A stretch of DNA of 64,000 nucleotides from Phycisphaerae bacterium (GTDB lineage Bacteria; Planctomycetota; Phycisphaerae; Sedimentisphaerales; Sedimentisphaeraceae). The notes below the pieces were generated by a model, which searched no databases, was not told the DNA's origin, and worked only from the letters and a program-made list of their open reading frames with translations. Within the stretch, counting starts at the first letter, position 1; each line of letters begins with the position of its first letter. This document shows, in pieces, positions 44,829 to 53,697 of the stretch. Both the position numbers and the translations under genes were made by a program. The stretch lies in assembly GCA_027078365.1 (NCBI GenBank), contig JALWYQ010000043.1:1-64000 (forward strand). The letters are read 5' to 3'.

Positions 44829-45326
44829 TTTTAAAAGCTAACATGCTGATGCTAGAGATGTCTACTTCTTTTAAATCTTTTCCAAAATAGACCCAGTTAC
44901 CATTACTCAATGCTTGGTTTCATAATAGAAGTTGCTGGTATATCTAGATTTGGATAGATAAGTTTATATGCGGCAATAGCTCTGAAGGAATATAAATCTT
45001 TTTTTCTTTTCTGTTATAAAAGCATCCTGGAATAGGAGAGATTGGTGAGTCTATCGCCAACTTTTGACCGTTTCTCTCAAGTATCAACCAATCATTACAA
45101 ATAAACATCTTTCGCTTAACGCGGTGCGCAAGTGATCCCGATGTCGAAAAGATTAAAACAAAAGCACGAAAGATTCTTTCTTAAATTTACGCATTATATT
45201 ATTGTACTATTTTTCTAGAATTTAAGTATAATTACGGACTAGCTTTGCCCACGATAAGAGACGCATCAAATGAGATATAAAGAAACGAACTGACAATTTG
45301 TTCTGTCTGATAGAAAGGAAACGACT
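44829..45326. other. Intergenic region, possible gene remnant
   Basis: About 500 bases. The minus strand holds a 54-codon frame (44944-45108, described separately), preceded in frame by further open codons back to about 45175, so a decayed gene is possible. The right end is the leader of the next gene. Confidence 0.35.
44944..45108 (-). CDS. Possible small ORF (54 residues) or gene remnant
   Basis: ATG at 45108 to TAG at 44946-44944. The peptide has coding-like composition (CNDWLILERNGQKLAIDSPI ... RKEKKIYIPSELLP) but no recognised domain. The open frame extends about 20 codons further upstream without a start, which suggests the 3' remnant of a longer gene as an alternative. Confidence 0.25.
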   Translation of the reverse strand: MFICNDWLILERNGQKLAIDSPISPIPGCFYNRKEKKIYIPSELLPHINLSIQI

Positions 45327-45968
45327 ATGCTACTCGCAACTGGTGCGTGGGTACTCAAGAGCATCGTAATCATCGTGATCTTTCACTTCATCATTCCCCC
45401 TGTGGTCCATGCCATCACAGGCAATCGCTGGACAAAGCTCCCTGTGCTCCTCATCGTTGCCGTCCTTGCCGGAATCTTCATGGCTTGGCTACACTACTTG
45501 CCATACCTTCTCTTCTTACTTTGGCTCGCCCTCAACAAGCACAGCCTTGCTGCCATGCAAGAACCGAAGTTTGAAGCACTCGCTCGTGAGCCAATTCAAA
45601 AAACACTGTACTACGTGTCGACATACGTGTATGTCGTAGTCGCGTGCGTCTCCGCATGGTTCTTCCAGATGGAGATTCTTGACGCAGCGGATCCAAGCGG
45701 GCCTGCGACACCACTCTGGAAATACTTGCTCGGAGGATGGCATATACACTACATGTTAATTGTTACATTTATCATATTTTTCATCTCTGGAATCAACATG
45801 GGACTCAATGGATCTCTCAGCGGGAAAATTGAGATTATACTTGGAACAGTTTGTTGGACTGCATTGATTGCAACTTTTCTACTCGCCGGATGGAAAATTG
45901 GTTTGCTAGGCTTGCTAGGGTTTCCCATAGCAGGCTTTGGGTACGCCATAAGCCCCAAGCGAAGGTGA
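45327..45968 (+). CDS. Multi-TM membrane protein, hypothetical, mosaic composition
   Basis: A 213-residue protein with about six hydrophobic segments (residues 6-28, 37-58, 60-70, 95-115, 138-158, 163-205). A soluble loop (LNKHSLAAMQEPKFEALAREPIQ) lies near residue 80. AAAGGAAAC precedes the ATG by about 4 bases. No family is recognised. The first ~400 bases are clearly richer in G+C than the neighbours, with other codon choices, while the last ~230 bases return to the local composition. The frame is intact across the change. Confidence 0.6.
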   Translation: MLLATGAWVLKSIVIIVIFHFIIPPVVHAITGNRWTKLPVLLIVAVLAGIFMAWLHYLPYLLFLLWLALNKHSLAAMQEPKFEALAREPIQKTLYYVSTYVYVVVACVSAWFFQMEILDAADPSGPATPLWKYLLGGWHIHYMLIVTFIIFFISGINMGLNGSLSGKIEIILGTVCWTALIATFLLAGWKIGLLGLLGFPIAGFGYAISPKRR

Positions 45969-46190
45969 TAACGAAATGAGTATCAGGAAATTATTGAAAC
46001 CCAGCACATAGCCGGATACTCCTTTAATAAATTTAGTGTAATAAATTTTATGCCAGCCCACTGTGGTCAAGCATGTCAGAACGATTATAAAACATTCGTT
46101 CCGGAATATCTGGCTTTTATAGTTTCTTTATAGCTCTGAAGGACGCAAGCCTAGCTTCTGTACTGAGCAAAGACTGATTGTGGTAGTTGC

Positions 46191-47006
46191 CTACTTTAAA
46201 TCATAAAGACTGTTATCAAGTGGGTTCAACCAGCCAATATCAAAGTCGCTTGATTTAACTCCATAAACATTCTTACCATCAAATTTTGCTCTAACCTGCG
46301 AATCAACATGCCCGTCAACCCATGCGAGGTTTGCCTTTGATTTATGCCTAAAATGTATCGACGGACTAGCATACCCCCAAGAAGGCTGCGCGATTGAACC
46401 ATTGAGGAAAAATGGTTGTTGTATAAACGAATATTCTATAATGTAAGTATTCGCTCCCTTTTTATTTACCATCGCACAATCTGCAAACATCAATGTTGAA
46501 GCAGCATTAGCAACTTCCGAGATTGTTGTCGTATTACGATAAGAGCTAGATGTGCGTTTTTGCCACAATCTACTACCAATGAATGTAGCATTGTATCCAT
46601 AACCACCACAGCCCTGTTCAAAATTTATATCCCAAGATAGCCCCTTAACAAATCTCACGATTGTAGGGCATTGTTTTATATCGCCATCTCCAAGATAGGT
46701 TGCTAAAGGTCCCTTTGTTGGATCGAATGGTTCATTAGTATTCTCGCGCACCCCATGCCATCGATGCAACCCCCCATTGGTAGCATACATATCGCTCGCC
46801 GCTGCAACAAAATGGTTATTATTCTCATTTGCATAAAGAAGGTTCGCTAGAGCAAGCTCGCGCAGATTATTCCTGCACACAACAGAATGAGCCTGCGCCT
46901 TTGCTGCTGACAACGCAGGCGTGAGCAATGCCATCAAGAGTGCTATTATTGAAATAACAACCAACAGCTCTATAAGTGTAAATGCCTTACCAGCGTATCT
47001 TACCAT
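46191..47006 (-). CDS. Planctomycete-type pseudopilin (prepilin-like protein)
   Basis: A 271-residue protein with a type IV prepilin N-terminus ([19 protein letters not shown]; Ala rather than Gly precedes the cleaved Phe), then [30 protein letters not shown]. The C-terminal [20 protein letters not shown] is the H-x(n)-DG signature of the large planctomycete/verrucomicrobial family (DUF1559-like). These are secretion-system or surface pseudopilins expanded in many copies. It follows the dockerin gene by 39 bases and may be the third gene of the riboswitch unit, though a short palindrome lies between. Confidence 0.87.
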   Translation of the reverse strand: MVRYAGKAFTLIELLVVISIIALLMALLTPALSAAKAQAHSVVCRNNLRELALANLLYANENNNHFVAAASDMYATNGGLHRWHGVRENTNEPFDPTKGPLATYLGDGDIKQCPTIVRFVKGLSWDINFEQGCGGYGYNATFIGSRLWQKRTSSSYRNTTTISEVANAASTLMFADCAMVNKKGANTYIIEYSFIQQPFFLNGSIAQPSWGYASPSIHFRHKSKANLAWVDGHVDSQVRAKFDGKNVYGVKSSDFDIGWLNPLDNSLYDLK

Positions 47007-47022
47007 TAAAAAACCCTAAATT

Positions 47023-47041
47023 AAAGGTGTCAGACACCTTT
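47023..47041. repeat. Short palindrome between dockerin and pseudopilin genes
   Basis: AAAGGTGTC / GACACCTTT with a single central base. It could be a weak terminator; the T-run lies on the plus-strand side, so read-through on the minus strand is possible. Confidence 0.5.
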
Positions 47042-47045
47042 TTCT

Positions 47046-48122
47046 TTATCGCCAAAGCTCGCTCTTACCCCATTGATTACTCAACACTGCAAAATCAAGA
47101 TAGTCAACTTTCAAATCCCTAGGCAAAGCAATATCGCATCTAGCATTCCAGTTGCTATTGCCAAATTCACTAAGCCAAGCATCTAAAAACTCTACAAGGT
47201 CACTACTATCAACAATTCCATCAAGATTGATATCCGCTAAATATTCTTGCTCGTTTAAGACTCCAATCGCTTCTAAATCAAAACCGCCAGAGCCGTGAGT
47301 CTGCCAAGCATCAAAGATTGGATGGTTATTGCTATAATTACTCCAATCACCAATCGAGTTAGGATCAATATTGGAAACAGCATCATCGTAAAAATCGCCG
47401 CTACCAGGTATATCTATTATCCTAACATAACAGATATCATTTAAATCTACATCGCCGCTTACAACCGCCGCATTATCTAAGAGATCACTCAAATCAAACG
47501 CAGTACCAACACATTCCCCATAAGAGTTTGGATGCTTACCTGCAAGATTATGAACATTGCTAGAATCGATAGAGCCGTATCCGCCAACCGATTCCTTTGT
47601 GAGTGAAACAGAAGGGAATCTTGCAAAATGAACTCCATCCGATGAGACTTCTACATAACCAAGCTCTGCAAATATATCATTGCTATCTGGAGGAGAAAAT
47701 CCATTCTCAAAAACAACAAAATCCCATCCGCTCATATTACGAATGTGATCAGGGTCGTTTACCTGATTAGGATCGCCAAAGACAAGAGTAATCTCTCCGG
47801 GAATAACGGAATTGTTAATCTGCTCTTGGCTAAGATCTCCAAGACTAACAATATCTCCATTATCTCCAGTAACTGCGCCAAGAGCCTTATTGGGATTTAC
47901 CCAATCAGCATCAACGCTACCAGCCGGTAAATAATTCACATAGCCACTAGCCCAACCGCGGAAAATCGGATTAATAATCGCATCTTCATCAGTTAAAGGG
48001 TTTGCTCGTTTAAAATCACTTCCAATGTAACCGCTAACACCTATCTCATCATAAATCCCTGCAAACGAGACACTGAACATCACAGCAATTAGGATTGTTA
48101 CGAATAATCTCTCTTTAAGCAT
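47046..48122 (-). CDS. Secreted dockerin-containing protein of the cobalamin unit
   Basis: A 358-residue exported protein (signal peptide FVTILIAVMFSVSFA). Residues about 25-300 form a discoidin/DUF4465-associated surface domain: PNKALGAVTGDNGDIVSLGDL, ITLVFGDP, GWDFVVFENGF, AELGYVEVSSDGVHFARFPS, CYVRIIDIPGSG. Residues about 295-350 are a dockerin-like calcium-binding pair (ADINLDGIVDSSDLVEFLDAW and a second degenerate copy ending FAVLSNQW). Dockerins attach proteins to cohesin-bearing partners on the surface. It follows the DUF4465 gene by 67 bases with a hairpin between, under the cobalamin riboswitch. A role in binding corrinoids at the surface is inferred from that. Confidence 0.8.
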   Translation of the reverse strand: MLKERLFVTILIAVMFSVSFAGIYDEIGVSGYIGSDFKRANPLTDEDAIINPIFRGWASGYVNYLPAGSVDADWVNPNKALGAVTGDNGDIVSLGDLSQEQINNSVIPGEITLVFGDPNQVNDPDHIRNMSGWDFVVFENGFSPPDSNDIFAELGYVEVSSDGVHFARFPSVSLTKESVGGYGSIDSSNVHNLAGKHPNSYGECVGTAFDLSDLLDNAAVVSGDVDLNDICYVRIIDIPGSGDFYDDAVSNIDPNSIGDWSNYSNNHPIFDAWQTHGSGGFDLEAIGVLNEQEYLADINLDGIVDSSDLVEFLDAWLSEFGNSNWNARCDIALPRDLKVDYLDFAVLSNQWGKSELWR

Positions 48123-48147
48123 TTCAAACTCGATTCAGTATAAAACT

Positions 48148-48180
48148 GGTTGCAGGCTTCTATCCAAAAAACCTGCAACC
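48148..48180 (-). terminator. Hairpin between the DUF4465 and dockerin genes
   Basis: A 9-bp stem GGTTGCAGG / CCTGCAACC followed on the minus strand by AGTTTTAT. It may be a partial terminator that lowers expression of the downstream genes relative to the first. Confidence 0.55.
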
Positions 48181-48189
48181 ATAAAGAAT

Positions 48190-48933
48190 TTACTTTCTAC
48201 GCACTAGCATCGCACCAAAGCCAATTAAAACAAGGCTAATCGGTTCTGGAACAAATGTAAGATTGTCCATAGCAAAATACGCCGGCGTATTCATTCCATA
48301 TGCGCCAACATCTGAGGAGTTAAGATCAAATGATAGGCTTCGTACATTCGCGCCAAGACTAGTCAAGTCCACCCATTTCCAGTCAGAGAGGATATTTGTC
48401 CCATCGGCAAGATACACGACTACCGAGTTAGCAATCGCACCAGAGGCATCATAACCAGTTATAGTGAGAGTGAACCAATCATCTTGGGTAAATTTCTTAG
48501 CAAAGCTATCACCATTTAGCATCGACAGCGCCGCATATGTTGTGTTTGCAACATCAAAACCAGCCACTGCGGCATCAACATTGAAAGTAATCCCATTCGA
48601 ACTAGACCAAGGCTCGTGGAAAACGCCATAATTACTAGAGCCATTAGCCCCACTACCTGGATAAGCTGCGTACTGATTTGACCAACCAGCAGTTGCAGTA
48701 TCGCTAACTTTAGAATACGCAAAGCCATCCCAACTACCATAGGTAGAATTGTAATTATTGGTAAAATAAACCAAGCCATCGTTTTGTGCAAATCCCCCAG
48801 AAAGGTCGCTACCATTATAGTATTCGCTAGAACCATCAAAGGCAAGACTCTCAAAATCACTAACATAGCTAACCCCAGAGGCTAAAGCCACATTGGCCAA
48901 TAAACACATTGTTAAAATCAAAATCTTCTTCAT
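48190..48933 (-). CDS. DUF4465 PEP-CTERM protein under cobalamin riboswitch
   Basis: A 247-residue exported protein: signal peptide (ILILTMCLLANVALA), DUF4465 domain (FESLAFDGSSEYYNGSDLSGGF, GSWDGFAYSKVSD, NQYAAYPGSGANGSSNYGVF, WFTLTITGYDASG, WVDLTSLGANVRSLSFDLNSSD), and a C-terminal PEP-CTERM sorting signal (FVPEPISLVLIGFGAMLVRRK). From memory, the DUF4465 fold is that of the cobalamin-binding BtuH surface proteins of Bacteroidetes. The riboswitch upstream fits a role in capturing corrinoids outside the cell. It is first in the unit. The PEP-CTERM tail implies export and processing by an exosortase encoded elsewhere. Confidence 0.87.
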   Translation of the reverse strand: MKKILILTMCLLANVALASGVSYVSDFESLAFDGSSEYYNGSDLSGGFAQNDGLVYFTNNYNSTYGSWDGFAYSKVSDTATAGWSNQYAAYPGSGANGSSNYGVFHEPWSSSNGITFNVDAAVAGFDVANTTYAALSMLNGDSFAKKFTQDDWFTLTITGYDASGAIANSVVVYLADGTNILSDWKWVDLTSLGANVRSLSFDLNSSDVGAYGMNTPAYFAMDNLTFVPEPISLVLIGFGAMLVRRK

Positions 48934-49049
48934 CGAAACAAACTCCTTATCTTCTTTTTAATCCTGTTCTGTTTTAATATTACGGGCATCTATTAAAACC
49001 GCCCTCTGTAATTGAAAGACGCTTACTCGAGATTACGCCTTAAAATCCA

Positions 49050-49087
49050 TAAAAAAACCGCCGTCTCTAGCGAATAGAAACGGCGGT
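49050..49087 (-). terminator. Attenuator hairpin of the cobalamin riboswitch
   Basis: On the minus strand ACCGCCGTTTCTA / TAGAGACGGCGGT (13 bp with one G-T pair, TTCGC loop) followed by seven T. It lies between the riboswitch and the DUF4465 start codon, so the control is probably premature transcription termination when cobalamin is bound. Confidence 0.85.
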
Positions 49088-49169
49088 CTTGTGTTAATCA
49101 ATACCCAATACAATATGATACCCTTTTAACCCTACCATGTTCCAAATCGCGAGAACAACATGCAGATAT

Positions 49170-49373
49170 ACCACAGGCAGGTTTTCTGACTTACGCTTAG
49201 TTATCTCTAAAACTTCAGAGCAACCACAACAACCAAGACACCTTCCCATCCTACAAAGACAGTGGCAATAAATCTTGGTAAATTTCAGCGCTTACAGCGG
49301 CGCGACCGTCGCGGATTTTCACCGCGTTCCCTTTTTGATTCCTTAATCTCAAAGAGACTTTAGAACCTGTAGT
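49170..49373 (-). ncRNA. Cobalamin (AdoCbl-type) riboswitch
   Basis: Minus strand. The conserved blocks appear in order: GGGAACGCGGTGAAAATCCGC, a GACGGTCGCGCCGCTGTAA core, GCCACTGT, GGGAAGG, and the closing B12-box-like AAGTCAGAAAACCTGCC. The P1 helix pairs ACTACAGG (49373-49366) with CCTGTGGT (49177-49170), which fixes the ends. An attenuator hairpin follows 80 bases downstream. It controls the DUF4465 gene and probably the dockerin gene. Confidence 0.93.
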
Positions 49374-49403
49374 AACTAATTATCTTGTCAAAGAACGTTA
49401 GCC

Positions 49404-49432
49404 ATCATACTAATTCAAAGACAACTATTCAA
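49404..49432 (-). promoter_or_regulatory. Promoter of the riboswitch unit
   Basis: On the minus strand TTGAAT (49432-49427), a 17-base spacer and TATGAT (49409-49404), about 25 bases before the riboswitch P1 helix. Confidence 0.6.
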
Positions 49433-49587
49433 GATTATTATCCGATAATATCGCCGTTGCATGGCCAACAAAAGAGATTCTTCAAGAATATTCCGTAGCT
49501 AACTCTTTTAATAATCATATGTTAGCGATAGGTGTTTTTTAAACATCACGATAGATTTTAAAGGCAATTACTGTTATTATTACCTCT

Positions 49588-52164
49588 ATGAAAATCTCGC
49601 AACATGCAGATAATACAGAAAAGCTCTACGGCATTCGCGCCGAGGACATCCACAAATGGATTGATGGCTTCTTCGATTCCGAAAGTCTTAGGCAGTTTCT
49701 ACAATTTGGCAAACGAGACGGATACAATCCATATAAACATCGCAAATACAGACATAGCCTTGATGCCCTCGAAGATGCATATAGAGAGTTTACGCCTAAA
49801 TACACTAAGCAACAAATCAGAAACGTTCTAGAGTCACACATCAGAGACGACTACGATGGCTACATCCCCACCAGAGAAGATTTCGAGAACGGAACATTCA
49901 AAGAGAAATATCATGAATCAGACGAAAGGCATGAGAGCGAGAATATTTTTAGCACCGTAGAGCTTGCCGATTACTTCAAAGGCAAACATTACGCCCAGCA
50001 GCACAACGAAAACAAAAAACACCTCAACAGATTCTATCTACGCATCGTATTACCAACGGTAATAGCAATTATTCTATTCGTCTCAAGCATTTTCATCTTC
50101 GTCATTCCCATCTTTCGTAACAATATGATGGAGAGCAAAAAGAGAATGCTAAAAGAGCTTATCCAAACAGCGACAAGCACAATCGACACACATATAGAAG
50201 AAGAAGAGCTTGGCAAAGTCTCAAGAGAAGAAGCGCAGAAGGAAGCAATAAACGAATTGCAACATATCAGGTACGGCTCAGAAGGAAAAGATTACTTCTG
50301 GATTACAGATATGCACCCAAGAATGATTATGCACCCATACAGGCCCGATCTAATCGGTAAGGATTTAACAAACTACGTAGATACTGGCGAAAAGAGTAAG
50401 ACTAAAATTTTTGTCGAGTTCGTAGATATTGTTCGCAAAAACGGCAAAGGATTTGTTAAATATCACTGGCAAGACAAGCACGATCCCACAAAGCTAGTAC
50501 CAAAACTATCATACGTCTGCGGCATTCCTCAATGGGGTTGGGTTATTGGAACTGGTATCTATATCAATGATGTTGAGGAAGAACTATCACACCTAACAGC
50601 CTATCTCAGTGAAATTCTACTTGCCATATCTGCAAGTTTATTCATTGTCATCTTTTACATTGTGATTCAAAGCCGCAAGATAGAGCAAAATAAGCTTCGA
50701 GAAGAAGCAGGTCTTATTGAAGCAAAAGAAAGATACCGCGCGCTAGTTGAAGCTTCCAACGAAGGCTATATTCTTGTTATTCAAGGCAAGAACATATATT
50801 CAAACCATGTACTCGAACAAATGCTAGGCTATAGCGAACAAGAACTAGCATCGGAAGATATCTGGGAGAAAATCCTTCCCGATAGAATGGTAAACGCAGA
50901 CTGCATAGCAAGCATCAGAAAAGTCTTACGTGGTGAAAGCGCTAAAGGTGAATTTGATGTTGAATTAAAGACGCGCAGCTCAAATATAATTGAAGCAACA
51001 CTAACCATATCAAGGGCATTCTTCTCACACAAAGATGGCCATATCATTACATTTAGACGAATATTAAGCAAAAAAAGTATCCTTGATGACAACTCTGTGC
51101 AGATAGAAGATGCAGAGATAGCACCAGAAGAGATTATCGAGAAGATAAAAAACACCACCAATAGAGGCTCAATAATCCGAACTCTAAACTCCGTGCCTAC
51201 TATCGCAAGGCATATGTTTGCAAACAAAGCAGAGTCTGCGCAACTACGAAAGTTTCTTTCAGATATTTTTGAAGTAGCAACATTGCAGTTTATAAAGATT
51301 GCTTTAGAAAATCATGGGCCTGTAAAACAAAAGTTTGCATTTTTATCTTTAGGTAGCAACGCTAGAGGTGAGATGACTCTCTTCTCCGATCAAGACAATG
51401 CCATTGTTTTTGAAGATGTTGCAAAAGACAAAATCGAAGCATTGCGCAGCAACCTGCTAACAATAGCAGATAGCATTTGCAACAACCTAGATAAAGCTGG
51501 CTATCATTTCTGTATCGGTGGAATTATGGCAGTGAACCCAAAATGGTGTCTTAGCGTGTCAGAATGGAAAAAGAGATTCTCAAGAGAGATAAACAACTCC
51601 TCCCCAGAGTCACTAAAAGATATCAATACCGTCTATGACATTAAATGTATATATGGAGACATGGCTCTCTTAGAAGAATTGCAAAACCACATAATAGACA
51701 TTGCTTCAAGCAATCAAGAATTTCTAATGCATTTTGCGCGTCATTGCTTAACATATGAGACACCGCTAAACACATTTGGAAACCTACGATTTGAGAAGGT
51801 TCATGATGCAAAACTAATCAATCTCAAAGAGAGCCTCGCAACCATTGTAAACTTTGCAAGAATCTACGCTCTTCGAGAAAAGATAACAAAGGCTTCAACT
51901 CTTGATAGATTAGAAGAACTAACAAAGATGAATGTAATCAAACAAGACACATTCGATGAGATGAGCTCATTATTTGAAATTCTTTGGCGACTCAGATTTT
52001 ACAATCAAATCATATGTCATTCTCAGCTTAGAGAAGTCAACGACATGCTTGATATAAAAGACATCTCAGAACGCGAGCTCAAAAAACTAAAATCAGCTCT
52101 ATCTTATATTCAAGTCTTCCAGACAAAACTAAGCTATGATTTTCTCGGCGTTGCGCAGATATAG
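49588..52164 (+). CDS. Cache-PAS-DUF294 nucleotidyltransferase-like signalling protein
   Basis: An 858-residue protein. Residues 1-125 are a charged cytoplasmic domain of unknown type. TM1 lies near residues 150-172; the periplasmic single Cache domain covers about 175-330 (GSEGKDYFWITDMHPRMIMHP, GKDLTNYVD, GFVKYHWQDKHDPTK, PQWGWVIGTGIYINDVEEEL); TM2 near 338-358. A PAS domain covers about 375-480 (RYRALVEASNEGYILV, LEQMLGYSEQEL). The C-terminal third is a GlnD/DUF294-like nucleotidyltransferase: KFAFLSLGSNARGEMTLFSDQDNAIVF gives the GS...D-x-D metal motif, followed by a helical substrate domain. It would sense a small extracellular molecule and signal by nucleotidyl transfer; the target protein is unknown. 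No kinase or cyclase is present. Confidence 0.85.
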   Translation: MKISQHADNTEKLYGIRAEDIHKWIDGFFDSESLRQFLQFGKRDGYNPYKHRKYRHSLDALEDAYREFTPKYTKQQIRNVLESHIRDDYDGYIPTREDFENGTFKEKYHESDERHESENIFSTVELADYFKGKHYAQQHNENKKHLNRFYLRIVLPTVIAIILFVSSIFIFVIPIFRNNMMESKKRMLKELIQTATSTIDTHIEEEELGKVSREEAQKEAINELQHIRYGSEGKDYFWITDMHPRMIMHPYRPDLIGKDLTNYVDTGEKSKTKIFVEFVDIVRKNGKGFVKYHWQDKHDPTKLVPKLSYVCGIPQWGWVIGTGIYINDVEEELSHLTAYLSEILLAISASLFIVIFYIVIQSRKIEQNKLREEAGLIEAKERYRALVEASNEGYILVIQGKNIYSNHVLEQMLGYSEQELASEDIWEKILPDRMVNADCIASIRKVLRGESAKGEFDVELKTRSSNIIEATLTISRAFFSHKDGHIITFRRILSKKSILDDNSVQIEDAEIAPEEIIEKIKNTTNRGSIIRTLNSVPTIARHMFANKAESAQLRKFLSDIFEVATLQFIKIALENHGPVKQKFAFLSLGSNARGEMTLFSDQDNAIVFEDVAKDKIEALRSNLLTIADSICNNLDKAGYHFCIGGIMAVNPKWCLSVSEWKKRFSREINNSSPESLKDINTVYDIKCIYGDMALLEELQNHIIDIASSNQEFLMHFARHCLTYETPLNTFGNLRFEKVHDAKLINLKESLATIVNFARIYALREKITKASTLDRLEELTKMNVIKQDTFDEMSSLFEILWRLRFYNQIICHSQLREVNDMLDIKDISERELKKLKSALSYIQVFQTKLSYDFLGVAQI

Positions 52165-52260
52165 CTAGTCTATTTTGGAACTATTAAAGACTCAAAACAA
52201 AGTCTCATAGATTCTCTAAATCACTCTAACTCAGTCTGCGCATGCCGTCTCTAATCCTGC

Positions 52261-53625
52261 CTAGAAACTCATCTGCAATCTACCACCGACGATTACTGCA
52301 TTGTCTCTATTTTGGTATCCTGCAGTAGGATCAATAATCCACTGAATATCTGGAGTGAAGTGTATTGCCTTTGATATCTCAATATTGTAATACATTTCCA
52401 CACCCTGCTCTGAGCCAAGGTTAAGTGCTGCTGGCAAGTCGTCACTGAGCTCAACATAGTAATAACCAATACCGAAAGTATCGTTGTCGCGCTCATCAAA
52501 AATACCCTTACCACCTACACCAAAACTATAGAATCTCTGTATTGGATTTGCGCTGCCGTCTGTATATCCAAACCTACCAAAAATACCAACCCCCTGTGTT
52601 GGATCCTCTTCTTCACTGTACAAGTATTGATCGAAGTTGTACCATATACCACCGTCTCCAGACTGTTTTTTTATCGTACCAGTAGGTATCGTTACCAACC
52701 AGTTCTGATCTAAAGCAGTGAAATGTTTATTACTGTAGGCATACCCTATACGTTGATGACCAACTTGCCCCCAGAGATGTAATGTCTTGGTAACCTCTAC
52801 TCCAACAGAAGTTCCTCTAGGAGAGCTAAACGCCGTATCAAAGCCACTCGTAGTAACTCCGCCATTAGCATCAATCGCAAAGGTCGATATGCGCGTTTCT
52901 TTATCAGGAAAATAACACATCGCAACAGTTAATGCCGTATATGGAGCGTATAAACCAAGTACTGGATTACCCTTAAATGCAGCCGATAGAAATTGAGTCT
53001 TCTCGTTGTCTGCAAATTCATTCTCATCAGCAAGTGTAATTGGATCAATCTTACCAATCATCACAGCAAACTGCTCTGAAAGAAATTGAGTAAGATACAA
53101 CTCCGAAAGAGTGGTTAACCCAGGCTCGTCTTTCTCAGGGAATAACACGTCTGTATTAATTGGCATAATCGCCGCAACGGAGCCATAAGGACTATTGCCA
53201 AATGCCGTTTCTCCGTGAAAAGTAATCATACCAGCAGGCCACAAACCAAGACGCTGAGTATCAAACCTAAGCCAATAATCTGCCGAGCCAGAATAACCCC
53301 AAGCACCAGCTGTATTTTTGCCTCCACGAGTATTACCTTGAAAGACCTGTGTTATTTGCGTCTCAAAGGTAATTCCCTTTAATGCCAACTCTGTACGCTT
53401 GCCATCCAAATCGCCAAGTAAAAACTCTCTATCCCAGAAGCACCCCTTGTAATCTTTAATCTTAAATGGAGAGTTCTCTGGAAGAGTTGCCTCATTCGCA
53501 ACAAGTGTTTTCTGCGAACTAGCATCATCGCTGACAGGGCAGCTCTTCTTGCATTGCTGCGCATACGTTAGATTTACAACGACCACCATCAAGAACAATA
53601 AGACTGTGGTAGAGAGTTTTTTCAT
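52261..53625 (-). CDS. OprB-family carbohydrate-selective porin
   Basis: A 454-residue outer-membrane protein with a signal peptide (TTVLLFLMVVVVNLTYA) and a Cys-rich start of the mature part (QQCKKSCPVSDD). OprB hallmarks: LLGDLDGKRTELALKGITFETQITQVFQGN, YWLRFDTQRLGLWPAGMITFHGETAFG, LTTLSELYLTQFL, and the terminal beta-strand ending in Phe (AVIVGGRLQMSF). It should form a 16-stranded barrel for sugars or other small solutes. It is convergent with the Cache-PAS gene and is monocistronic by spacing. Confidence 0.88.
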   Translation of the reverse strand: MKKLSTTVLLFLMVVVVNLTYAQQCKKSCPVSDDASSQKTLVANEATLPENSPFKIKDYKGCFWDREFLLGDLDGKRTELALKGITFETQITQVFQGNTRGGKNTAGAWGYSGSADYWLRFDTQRLGLWPAGMITFHGETAFGNSPYGSVAAIMPINTDVLFPEKDEPGLTTLSELYLTQFLSEQFAVMIGKIDPITLADENEFADNEKTQFLSAAFKGNPVLGLYAPYTALTVAMCYFPDKETRISTFAIDANGGVTTSGFDTAFSSPRGTSVGVEVTKTLHLWGQVGHQRIGYAYSNKHFTALDQNWLVTIPTGTIKKQSGDGGIWYNFDQYLYSEEEDPTQGVGIFGRFGYTDGSANPIQRFYSFGVGGKGIFDERDNDTFGIGYYYVELSDDLPAALNLGSEQGVEMYYNIEISKAIHFTPDIQWIIDPTAGYQNRDNAVIVGGRLQMSF

Positions 53626-53697
53626 CGTTTTATATCCTTACAAAACCTTTAATTCATTCTCTTGCAGACAAAAGAAATTCTCTTGCCCGCATCAATA

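Noticed and set aside
45347-45749. Overlapping frames on both strands inside the 45327-45968 gene
   Set aside because: The higher G+C of this stretch reduces chance stops; only the 213-residue frame has a ribosome site and a membrane-protein pattern.
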